A program made the translations under genes and the position numbers. Shown here one piece after another: positions 4,272 to 11,301 of a stretch of DNA of 11,301 nucleotides. Positions within the stretch are counted from its first letter, which is position 1; each line of letters starts with the position of its first letter. This DNA comes from Chloroflexota bacterium (GTDB taxonomy: Bacteria; Chloroflexota; Anaerolineae; VGOG01). Where the stretch lies: positions 1-11,301 of the forward strand of contig JAUWYT010000023.1 of assembly GCA_030615705.1 (NCBI GenBank). Reading direction: 5' to 3'. Below the pieces are notes generated by a model. That model searched no databases, was not told the DNA's origin, and saw only the letters and a program-made list of their open reading frames with translations.

Positions 4272-6140
4272 TCACCTCCGACCGAATTCACGCGCCAGTT
4301 GTTCAGCACTCAAATGAACCATCGTCGGGCGGCCGTGGGGACAGGTGCGTGGCATCGCCGTCTCCTCCAACTGGCGGATCAGGTCCCGCATCTCTTCCAT
4401 GGAGAGGGTCTGCCCAGCCCGAACGGCGCTGTGACAGACCAGACTGATCAGAGCTCTCTCCTTCCCCACTTCTACTGTCCCCCCCTCGGTCAACTCATCA
4501 ACGATCTCGACGATGGCCTGGCCGATATCACCCTTAGCCAACATGGCCGGCACAGCTCGCACCAGATATGTATCCCCACCAAAGGGCTCAATGTCGAAGC
4601 CCAAGTGGTTTAAGAACTCCAGGCTTTCCCCACCAGCTATCCCCGGCTGGAAGGGCAACTCAATAGTCAACGGTTCCAACAGCGCTTGCGAGGCAACAGC
4701 CATCTTAGCCCGCTCGGCCATAAGCCGCTCATAGAGCACCCGTTCGTGGGCTGCGTGCTGGTCAACGAGATACATCCCTTCGGGCCCCTCAGCAATGATA
4801 TACGTCTGAGCCATCTGTCCCAGAACCCGCAAGGGCGGCAGTTTGGCAGGTTCAGGAAACTCATAAGCCGACGGCGCCTCGATCCCAGCCGCTTTCGCTT
4901 GGGTGCCCACCTCCACCAACTTGCGCCGCCTCTCCACGTCCGGTGCGGGCCTGTCCTGAGCCCAGCCGAAGGGCCACTGCAAGGGGCGCCCCATCATCCT
5001 GGGGATGGGTGCCTGATCAACCAAGGTACGACGCACCGCCTTCTGGACGGCAGCGAAGACCGCGTTGCTATCAAGGAATCTGATCTCGCTCTTAGTAGGG
5101 TGGACGTTGATGTCAACCTGGGAAGGGTCCAACTCCAGGCGGAGGACGACAATTGGGTGACGGCCCGTAGGCAGCAGAGTATGATAGGCTTCGCTCACAG
5201 CATAACTAAGCATGCGATCCTGCACCCAGCGGCCGTTGACAAAGAAGGTCAGGTAGCTGCGATTGGCTCGATGCAGAGAGGGAGGGCTGACGTAGCCATA
5301 CACGTCTACCAGTTCCAAGTCCGATGTTCCGGGTTTCAAGCGGTGTCCTGAGCCCTCAGTCCTTGGGCCCTGTACTTGTCGCCCTTGGTCCTTTGGCCCA
5401 AGGACAAAGGGTCCAGGACAAGTGCCAAAGGACCAAGGGCCTGTCGAAGGATCATCTGCCTCAGTACTTCGCACTTCGAGCATCTGCTGCGCTACTTCCA
5501 ATCCGTAAACCTTGATGAGCACATCATATAGCTCACCACTGCCCAGGGACTGAAAGGTCAGCCGTCCGTCGTTCAAGAGGCTGAAGCGCAGTTGAGGATA
5601 GGCCATACCATAGCGGTAGACCAGGCCGTTAATGTGCTTTCGCTCGGTGGCTTCGCTGCGCAGGAATTTCAGGCGGGCGGGGACATTGTAGAAGAGATTC
5701 TCCACCGTGATCACCGTGCCCTGGGGGCAGCCCTTCTTTTGACGGTGGGTGACCTTGCCGCCCTCCAGGCGCAATAGAGTGCCTACATCCCCCTCGGCTG
5801 CCTTGGTTACTACGGTCACCTGGCTCACGGCGGCGACGCTGGCCAAAGCCTCGCCCCGAAAGCCCAGGGTACTGATGGAGGACAGATCGTCCACGCTGGC
5901 GATTTTACTGGTGGAGTGGCGGGCAAAGGCCAGCTCGACCTCATCGGCAGGGATCCCCATCCCGTCGTCAATCACCCGCATCAGGCGACGTCCCCCCTGG
6001 CGCACCTCAACCTTGATCTCCCTGGCCCCCGCGTCAATAGAGTTCTCCACAAGCTCTTTGACCACAGAGGCCGGTCGCTCCACCACTTCGCCAGCAGCGA
6101 TCTTAGATGCTACTTCCTCCGATAACACCTTGATGGGCAT
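4272..6140 (-). CDS. mutL: DNA mismatch repair protein MutL (endonuclease type) with repeat insertions
   Basis: MutL is the ATP-driven mismatch-repair mediator that links MutS recognition to strand incision. The 622-residue protein has the GHKL ATPase motifs at the standard places: KELVENSIDAG with Glu29 and Asn33, DDGMGIP (58-64), GFRGEAL (93-99). The transducer domain has FVNGRWV and DINVHPTKSEIRF. The C-terminal domain carries the metal-binding nuclease motif DQHAAHERVLYE (460-471), plus CHSAVRAG, CPHGRPT and a terminal FGR, so this is the nicking form found in bacteria without MutH. Two in-frame additions of repeat DNA are present, at about residues 231-266 (loop joining ATPase and transducer domains) and about 389-397 (interdomain linker); neither disturbs a motif. 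ATG 6140 follows AGGGAG. mutS is not in the window. Confidence 0.97.
   Translation of the reverse strand: MPIKVLSEEVASKIAAGEVVERPASVVKELVENSIDAGAREIKVEVRQGGRRLMRVIDDGMGIPADEVELAFARHSTSKIASVDDLSSISTLGFRGEALASVAAVSQVTVVTKAAEGDVGTLLRLEGGKVTHRQKKGCPQGTVITVENLFYNVPARLKFLRSEATERKHINGLVYRYGMAYPQLRFSLLNDGRLTFQSLGSGELYDVLIKVYGLEVAQQMLEVRSTEADDPSTGPWSFGTCPGPFVLGPKDQGRQVQGPRTEGSGHRLKPGTSDLELVDVYGYVSPPSLHRANRSYLTFFVNGRWVQDRMLSYAVSEAYHTLLPTGRHPIVVLRLELDPSQVDINVHPTKSEIRFLDSNAVFAAVQKAVRRTLVDQAPIPRMMGRPLQWPFGWAQDRPAPDVERRRKLVEVGTQAKAAGIEAPSAYEFPEPAKLPPLRVLGQMAQTYIIAEGPEGMYLVDQHAAHERVLYERLMAERAKMAVASQALLEPLTIELPFQPGIAGGESLEFLNHLGFDIEPFGGDTYLVRAVPAMLAKGDIGQAIVEIVDELTEGGTVEVGKERALISLVCHSAVRAGQTLSMEEMRDLIRQLEETAMPRTCPHGRPTMVHLSAEQLAREFGRR
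4949..4974. repeat. Dispersed repeat copy inside mutL linker
   Basis: This stretch reads GCCTGTCCTGAG then CCCAGCCGAAGGGC and matches the repeat at 29-53 over its first 12 bases and its last bases. In the MutL frame it encodes the odd segment WPFGWAQDRP, unlike the surrounding low-complexity linker. Confidence 0.6.
5343..5450. repeat. Palindromic repeat element inserted in frame in mutL
   Basis: gcccttggtcctttggc (5381-5397) and gccaaaggaccaagggc (5424-5440) form a perfect 17-bp inverted repeat with a 26-base loop; an alternative pairing uses acttgtc (5374-5380) and gacaagt (5417-5423). The block is bounded by GTCCTGAGCCC on one side and CCTGTCGAAGG on the other, the same core words as the repeat at 1-120. 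It is about 108 bases, a multiple of three, has no stop in the MutL frame, and encodes a Gly/Pro-rich segment absent from ordinary MutL proteins. Exact ends are uncertain by several bases. Confidence 0.7.
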
Positions 6141-6208
6141 TACAGCTCCCTAGAATCATGTTAGCCATCGTGAAATGTACAAGATGCAGTCTTTTCGCCT
6201 CCCTCATA

Positions 6209-6355
6209 TCAAGATCCCTCTATTGCGCCTAGAGTAATCCACCAGTTAACAAACATTCCTATCAGCGTGGCGTGGTTATTTCCGTAGGTATTAATGGCAA
6301 CAATCCACTGTGCGTTCTTCAGACTATTGAGAAGATTCAAGCCAGGTAGTTCCAC
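6209..6355 (-). CDS. Possible 48-residue hydrophobic small protein (weak)
   Basis: A short frame with GTG start at 6355 and TGA stop at 6211-6209. Its product contains NAQWIVAINTYGNNHATLIG followed by MFVNWWITLGAI, which reads like protein rather than noise and could form one membrane helix. A GGGAG lies about 10 bases before the GTG. I recognise no family. It could equally be the tail of a decayed gene, since the frame is closed upstream by TAG with no ATG. It lies in the leader region of mutL. Confidence 0.2.
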   Translation of the reverse strand: MELPGLNLLNSLKNAQWIVAINTYGNNHATLIGMFVNWWITLGAIEGS

Positions 6356-6413
6356 AATACTGAGACTCCCTTGTCGCTAAGCTACGAGCACCTATAGATT
6401 ATGTGCGAATTTC

Positions 6414-6427
6414 ATTCCCGCGGGAAT
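6414..6427. promoter_or_regulatory. Perfect 14-bp palindrome, possible operator
   Basis: attcccgcgggaat is an exact palindrome lying between the candidate minus-strand promoter at 6480-6508 and mutL. Its symmetry fits binding by a dimeric regulator, but no second copy was seen in the window. Confidence 0.3.
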
Positions 6428-6479
6428 TATGCACGGGAAACACGACTTCCCAATCTGCTGAATCGTTACTCTGCTGACT

Positions 6480-6508
6480 ATTTTACCACACAAGAGGCAT
6501 TTCCACAA
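6480..6508 (-). promoter_or_regulatory. Candidate promoter in the mutL upstream gap
   Basis: Minus-strand TTGTGG (6508-6503), 17 bases, TAAAAT (6485-6480). The -10 is good and the -35 poor. It would give a leader of about 330 bases before mutL, running through the palindrome at 6414 and the weak small frame at 6209-6355. Confidence 0.25.
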
Positions 6509-6750
6509 AGGCGTTTAACTGAAATCCTGTATCCAGAACTCGGGTAGTCTCCCTCTTGAGTGTTGTTGGCCCGATGGCTTCTACCTGTAGTGCCCTGCTC
6601 TCGCTGGATCGTCAGATCCAGCGGCCTAGCGGCGGGACATGGCGATCCCACCGGAGCTGAACAAGGCAGCAACACCCAACGAGGAGACCATCAGAACCCG
6701 CCAAAAGAGAGAGAAACTGAAGAGCAATGAAAAGGGGAGAAGTTGAGGTG
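6509..6750. other. Rest of the gene-free gap, with a short perfect hairpin
   Basis: No convincing gene is visible here. cgctggatc (6602-6610) and gatccagcg (6615-6623) form a perfect 9-bp stem with a 4-base loop, and ggcggga/tcccacc nearby (about 6630-6651) can form a weaker second stem. No T-run follows on either strand. It may be the end structure of the obg-nadD transcript or part of an unrecognised structured RNA. A 65-codon frame here (6478-6675, minus) has a composition unlike real proteins. Confidence 0.35.
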
Positions 6751-7695
6751 TCAGTCAGGGGAAAGCAGATTGTGACGGTGAAGTTCGAATTCTAGGGCCA
6801 ACACCCTGTCATTCGAGGTCAAGGGAGGCAGCAACTCAGTTGTGGGGGGGCGCTGCCTCTTGTTGCTACAGGGCACACGAAACGCTCGGCGCACATAGGC
6901 CACGCAACGAGCCAACTGGCGTTTAACGCTGGGAGGCCACCAGATGCGCAGGGCAATGGGGCTGATCTCCAGGGTGATAGGGCCACAGTATCCGTCGGCA
7001 GCCAAATGACTCAGGAAATCAGCCAGCGGCAGTTGGCCATCGCCGGGCATCTGATGGTGCTTGAGGTAGGTGTGCAGATAGGAGATGTCCAAAGGCCAGG
7101 GTGGAGAACGCAGGTCACTAAGGTGGATGTTCACCAACCGGTCAGCGAGGATATGATAGGCCTCAGCCAAACTATAGCTCGAAGTGGCGGCATGAGAGGT
7201 GTCCAGGATGAGAGGCAGGTCAAGCTCATCGGCAAAGGCGCGCAGCTCCCGCAGGTCGCTCAGAACATAGCCTCGATCCCGAGGCCGGAAGAAGGCCCGA
7301 TTCTCCAGAGCGATACGCACGTCGGTGCCTTCTGTGCGCTGCAGACCCTCCCTCAAGGCCTCCACATAGCGCCGACCTCGATCATCGGCCAAGCTACGAG
7401 CGTTAGGAGGATGCAGGACTACATACCCCGCACCAGCCTCCAGCGCCAAATCAATCAACCTGGGGACGATAGTTCGGTAGTCAGACCAGCCGGGTAAGGG
7501 CAGGATGGGCGGGTGGAGGCTGAAGATGGTCAGCCCATAGCTTTTAGCCAGGCGGCGGACGTATCTGCCGGCCCTTAACTCAACCTCGGGGGCAACCACT
7601 AACTCCACTCCCGCGAAGCCGGATTCCCTTGCTATGCTAAAGGTGAAGCGCAGAGGATAAATGTAAATGCAACCTGTGGACAGACTTAATTCCAT
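6751..7695 (-). CDS. Sugar phosphate isomerase/epimerase-like TIM-barrel protein
   Basis: A 314-residue member of the xylose-isomerase-like TIM-barrel family (AP endonuclease 2 superfamily). Putative divalent-metal ligands appear in the expected order at strand ends: Glu31 (GFAGVELV), His61 (SLHPP), His95 (VVLHPP), Glu131 (IALENR), Asp165 and His168 (LILDTSHA), His191 (NIHLSD) and Glu243 (ITLEIS). The substrate cannot be read from sequence; relatives act on sugars, inosose or nicked DNA, and the short loops argue against a true endonuclease IV. The last 40 or so residues are an extra, low-similarity tail. ATG 7695 is chosen; TTG at 7710 is possible but lies within the heptamer repeats. It is third in the obg-nadD transcript, about 25 bases after nadD. 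Confidence 0.85.
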   Translation of the reverse strand: MELSLSTGCIYIYPLRFTFSIARESGFAGVELVVAPEVELRAGRYVRRLAKSYGLTIFSLHPPILPLPGWSDYRTIVPRLIDLALEAGAGYVVLHPPNARSLADDRGRRYVEALREGLQRTEGTDVRIALENRAFFRPRDRGYVLSDLRELRAFADELDLPLILDTSHAATSSYSLAEAYHILADRLVNIHLSDLRSPPWPLDISYLHTYLKHHQMPGDGQLPLADFLSHLAADGYCGPITLEISPIALRIWWPPSVKRQLARCVAYVRRAFRVPCSNKRQRPPTTELLPPLTSNDRVLALEFELHRHNLLSPD

Positions 7696-7696
7696 A

Positions 7697-7724
7697 AGTT
7701 CAAAGTCCAAAGCTCAAAGTTCAA
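7697..7724. repeat. Degenerate 7-base tandem repeat between nadD and the TIM-barrel gene
   Basis: Four consecutive heptamers: agttcaa, agtccaa, agctcaa, agttcaa. They fill the whole spacer, from inside the nadD stop codon to one base before the ATG of the next gene. As a result no normal ribosome-binding site is visible before that ATG. Confidence 0.7.
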
Positions 7725-8329
7725 ACTTCTCTTTCCGTGTAAAGCTCGTGCTTATAGATGTAATCCTCCACCGCTTCGGGCACTTGGTACTTAATAGGCA
7801 GCCCCTCGCGCACGCGCCTTTGGATGTCAGTGGACGAGATGTCCAACTGGGGCGAATTCACGAAATGGACCCGCGAGGTGATGCCAGGCAACAGACGCTC
7901 CAATTCCTCCATATCGACCCCATAGCCGGGCCTTTCCATAACCGCCAGGCGGCACAGCCTAATCAAGCGCTCCGGCTTGTGCCAGGTGAGGATGTCGGCC
8001 AGAGAATCCGATCCCATGATGAAATACAACTCGACATCAGGACCCCACTCGTCCCGCAAAAGTTCGATGGTATCAACAGTGTAACAAGGACCGAAGCGGT
8101 CAATGTCAACCCGGGAAACAGTGAAGTAAGGGTTGCTAGCGATGACCAGCTTGACCATGGCCAGCCGATGGTCTACCGGCGACATGTGATCGGTGAGCTT
8201 GTGGGGCGGCAGCCCAGAGGGCACGAAGACAACCCGATCCAACCTCAACTGTGCCCTGACTTCCTCGGCCGCTACCAGGTGCCCGATATGAATCGGGTCA
8301 AAAGTACCGCCAAGGACCCCCACGCGCAT
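7721..8329 (-). CDS. nadD: Nicotinate-nucleotide adenylyltransferase NadD
   Basis: Transfers AMP from ATP to nicotinate mononucleotide, making deamido-NAD in NAD synthesis. The 202-residue protein opens with MRVGVLGGTFDPIHIGH, the nucleotidyltransferase signature with the HxGH-type ATP site, continues with the NMN-binding region (YTVDTIELL, MGSDSLADILTW), and closes with ISSTDIQRRVREG, the second ATP-binding motif. Length is normal for the family. ATG 8329 is chosen because the signature begins there; a GTG at 8344 would add five residues, and GGGGG lies just upstream of 8329. Downstream of obg as in many bacteria, but the usual followers yqeK and rsfS are not seen. Both flanking spacers hold 7-base repeats. 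Confidence 0.96.
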   Translation of the reverse strand: MRVGVLGGTFDPIHIGHLVAAEEVRAQLRLDRVVFVPSGLPPHKLTDHMSPVDHRLAMVKLVIASNPYFTVSRVDIDRFGPCYTVDTIELLRDEWGPDVELYFIMGSDSLADILTWHKPERLIRLCRLAVMERPGYGVDMEELERLLPGITSRVHFVNSPQLDISSTDIQRRVREGLPIKYQVPEAVEDYIYKHELYTEREV

Positions 8330-8342
8330 ACTCAACCCCCAC

Positions 8343-9750
<1,408 letters not shown>

Positions 9751-9830
9751 TAACGCCCACTTAGGAGATCGATGAAAGGTCTCTGACCCAGCCAATTGGC
9801 CGACCGCAGGTCTCCACATCATTGGGAAGT

Positions 9831-9859
9831 TTGCCAATAACTCCGAAATATGGTATCAT
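9831..9859 (+). promoter_or_regulatory. Promoter of rex
   Basis: TTGCCA (9831-9836), 17-base spacer, TATCAT (9854-9859). Transcription would begin near 9866, about 58 bases before the rex ATG. No Rex operator of the TTGTGA-n-TCACAA type is seen around it, so self-repression is not evident. Confidence 0.65.
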
Positions 9860-9923
9860 GTGTCCAAAGCTTCACAACTGCAACGGGTCTCAATCACTTG
9901 TAAATATCCTCAGGAGGACCGAA

Positions 9924-10547
9924 ATGGCTCCAAGAGACGTTCCCTACATCGTCGTAAGCCGCCTGCCCCTCTATCTGCGCGCTCTCACCTTCCTGGCCGA
10001 AGAAGGCAAGGAGATCACTTCCTCGCAGGAGTTGGGGAAGAAACTTGGGCTCAGCCCAGCCCAAATCCGCAAGGATCTCTCCCACTTCGGCGAGTTCGGA
10101 AAACAGGGAACCGGATATGAGATAGGGTACCTTCAGCAACAACTGAAGCGAATCCTGAAAGTAACCGCCAAATGGCAGATGGCCCTAATAGGCACTGGGG
10201 ACCTAGGTCGTGCCATCGTCCTCCACTACGGGGGATTTGAGAGGCGAGGCTTTCACATCGCCACCGTCTTCGACCGCGATCCCCGCAAAATCGGCAAGAA
10301 GCTGGGCCAGTTCGAGATCCTGAACAGCCAATTGATACCACAATATGTAGGGAAGGCAGGGATCAAGATAGCCATTCTCGCCGTGCCTGCCAGCGAGGCG
10401 CAGAATGTGGCGGAGAACCTCATCCAGGCCGGCATCAGAGCCATCCTCAACTACGCTCCTATCACCCTCAGCGTACCACACTCAATTCAAGTCCAGTATA
10501 TGGATCCGGTCATCTACCTGCAGAGAATGACTTACTACCTCGAATAG
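9924..10547 (+). CDS. rex: Redox-sensing transcriptional repressor Rex
   Basis: Rex represses fermentation and respiration genes and leaves DNA when NADH rises. The 207-residue protein has the N-terminal winged helix (SRLPLYLRAL, then SSQELGKKLGLSPAQIRKDL and HFGEFGKQGTGY), the NAD-binding Rossmann domain with GTGDLGRA (90-97) and the acidic VFDRDP (115-120), the ILAVPASEAQ and NYAPITLSVP segments, and the C-terminal helix (PVIYLQRMTYYLE) used in dimer swapping. ATG 9924 is preceded by CAGGAGGA at ideal spacing; the longer frame from 9822 begins upstream of the promoter and is rejected. It stands alone, divergent from obg and convergent with mreB. Confidence 0.97.
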   Translation: MAPRDVPYIVVSRLPLYLRALTFLAEEGKEITSSQELGKKLGLSPAQIRKDLSHFGEFGKQGTGYEIGYLQQQLKRILKVTAKWQMALIGTGDLGRAIVLHYGGFERRGFHIATVFDRDPRKIGKKLGQFEILNSQLIPQYVGKAGIKIAILAVPASEAQNVAENLIQAGIRAILNYAPITLSVPHSIQVQYMDPVIYLQRMTYYLE

Positions 10548-10690
10548 CGGCGGTCTTCCTCTAGATTGATGTTCCTCGGCTCCACCTACTCCAGACATTT
10601 TGAATGGGGCGCATTTTCTGGTAGACGCATACCCTTGCGGTTGCCCCCACTCCCAACGGGGAAACCACCGAATAGCTGCTTCCTAACAAT

Positions 10691-10724
10691 AGCCGCTATG
10701 AAGGCCCCAACCTTCATAGCGGCT
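10691..10724. terminator. Strong hairpin between convergent rex and mreB
   Basis: agccgctatgaagg (10691-10704) and ccttcatagcggct (10711-10724) pair perfectly over 14 bp with a 6-base loop. The flanks are only modestly T-rich (TTGTAAATTG in the plus direction, ATTGTT in the minus), so termination may be partial, but the placement between converging genes suits a bidirectional terminator. The rest of 10548-10778 shows no gene. Confidence 0.65.
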
Positions 10725-10778
10725 TGTAAATTGACAAAACCTTGCACTGAGCTCTGTCGAAATGAAAGAAACCGGAAG

Positions 10779-11301
10779 CTAGAGAGACGGCAGGCTCCTC
10801 TTTAGAATATGATAGTTCTCCAGAGCCCTGCCGGCGCCCGTAGCAACACAGGCCATGGCATCCTCAGCCACGTAACAAGGCACCCCCATTTGCTTGGTCA
10901 GCAGCCGATCAATGTTGCGCAAAAGTGCTCCCCCCCCGACCAGCACCATCCCCCGGTCTATAATGTCCGAAGCCAACTCAGGGGGTGTCTTCTCCAGCAC
11001 GGCTCTGACTACTCCCACGATAGCAGCCAGAGCCTCGGCGATGGCCTCTGTTACCTCGCCCGAATTTATTGGGATGGTCTTGGGCAGACCAGACACCTGA
11101 TCCCTTCCCTGCACCTCCATGGTCAGCTCCTCATCCAGCGGCATTGCGCTGCCGATCTGGAACTTTATCTCCTCCGACGTCGGCTCCCCTATCAACAGGT
11201 TGTACTTCTTTCTGACATAGGACACGATGGCCTCGTCCATTTCGTTTCCGCCAACGCGAACCGAACTGGAGACTACGATGCCGTTCATGGAGATAACAGC
11301 C
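10779..11301 (-). CDS. mreB: Rod-shape actin homologue MreB (C-terminal part, cut by the window edge)
   Basis: MreB is the bacterial actin that guides side-wall synthesis in rod-shaped cells. The window holds roughly the C-terminal half (about 173 codons). Recognisable segments are [39 protein letters not shown] with IGSA, the [13 protein letters not shown] stretch, [14 protein letters not shown] (nucleotide-binding loop) and [20 protein letters not shown]. The frame continues past the edge (AVIS precedes the first internal Met), so no start is visible and ATG at 11288 is internal. Stop is TAG at 10781-10779. mreC and mreD do not follow on its downstream side, where rex converges instead. Confidence 0.95.
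   Translation of the reverse strand, partial: AVISMNGIVVSSSVRVGGNEMDEAIVSYVRKKYNLLIGEPTSEEIKFQIGSAMPLDEELTMEVQGRDQVSGLPKTIPINSGEVTEAIAEALAAIVGVVRAVLEKTPPELASDIIDRGMVLVGGGALLRNIDRLLTKQMGVPCYVAEDAMACVATGAGRALENYHILKRSLPSL

Noticed and set aside
4686..5351. 221-codon plus-strand frame across mutL.
   Set aside because: It is antisense to a clear mutL gene and its composition reflects the opposite strand; no ribosome site or family resemblance.
6478..6675. 65-codon minus-strand frame in the mutL upstream gap.
   Set aside because: No ribosome site, composition unlike a protein, and it covers the hairpin at 6602-6623.
6640..6680. Possible signal recognition particle RNA, suggested by CCGGAG...AAGGCAGCA.
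   Set aside because: The order and spacing of the conserved tetraloop and internal-loop bases do not match SRP RNA, and flanking arms do not pair over the required length.
9822..9923. Longer Rex with 34 extra N-terminal residues.
   Set aside because: The start would lie before the predicted promoter, and the ATG at 9924 has an excellent AGGAGG-type site and matches the family start.
10639..10666. Imperfect hairpin ggttgcccc/ggggaaacc after rex.
   Set aside because: One mismatch in 9 bp and no T-run; the 14-bp hairpin at 10691-10724 is a much better terminator candidate.

Overview
The window looks like chromosomal housekeeping DNA from a free-living, rod-shaped bacterium, moderately GC-rich by eye. 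The gene set (Rex redox repressor, endonuclease-type MutL, YtxG/YtxH-like pair, PAC2 protein, MreB) together with short interspersed repeats of the CCTGTCCTGAGC...GTCGAAGG type fits Chloroflexota best. That placement is an inference from gene content and repeat style; nothing in the window fixes the taxon.

Layout from left to right. Positions 1-120 hold an interspersed inverted repeat. A two-gene minus-strand operon follows (YtxG-like membrane protein, then YtxH-like protein), driven by a near-consensus promoter at 1074-1102. Next is a single PAC2-family gene (1130-1993). Then comes an operon that reads, in transcription order, tRNA-Leu(UAG), tRNA-Gly(GCC), iscU/nifU-like, mnmA and a small membrane protein, all from one strong promoter at 4102-4130. 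The iscU-like reading frame is cut by an in-frame TGA at 3571-3573, before its third cluster-binding cysteine. mutL (4272-6140) carries two in-frame insertions of repeat DNA. About 600 bases without a confident gene follow (6141-6750). The last minus-strand operon is obg, nadD and a sugar-isomerase-like TIM-barrel gene (9649 down to 6751), with arrays of degenerate 7-base repeats filling both spacers around nadD. rex (9924-10547) is divergent from obg and convergent with a 5'-truncated mreB (10779 to the window edge); a perfect 14-bp hairpin lies between rex and mreB.

Functionally, IscU and MnmA both belong to sulfur transfer (Fe-S scaffold and tRNA U34 thiolation) and are co-transcribed with tRNAs. 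No cysteine desulfurase gene is in the window. MutL serves mismatch repair, Obg ribosome and stress control, NadD NAD synthesis, and Rex senses NADH/NAD+; nadD and rex therefore both concern the NAD pool although they lie in separate divergent units.

I found no CRISPR array, transposase, prophage or defence system. The unusual points are the broken scaffold gene, the repeats built into MutL, and the heptamer arrays around nadD.
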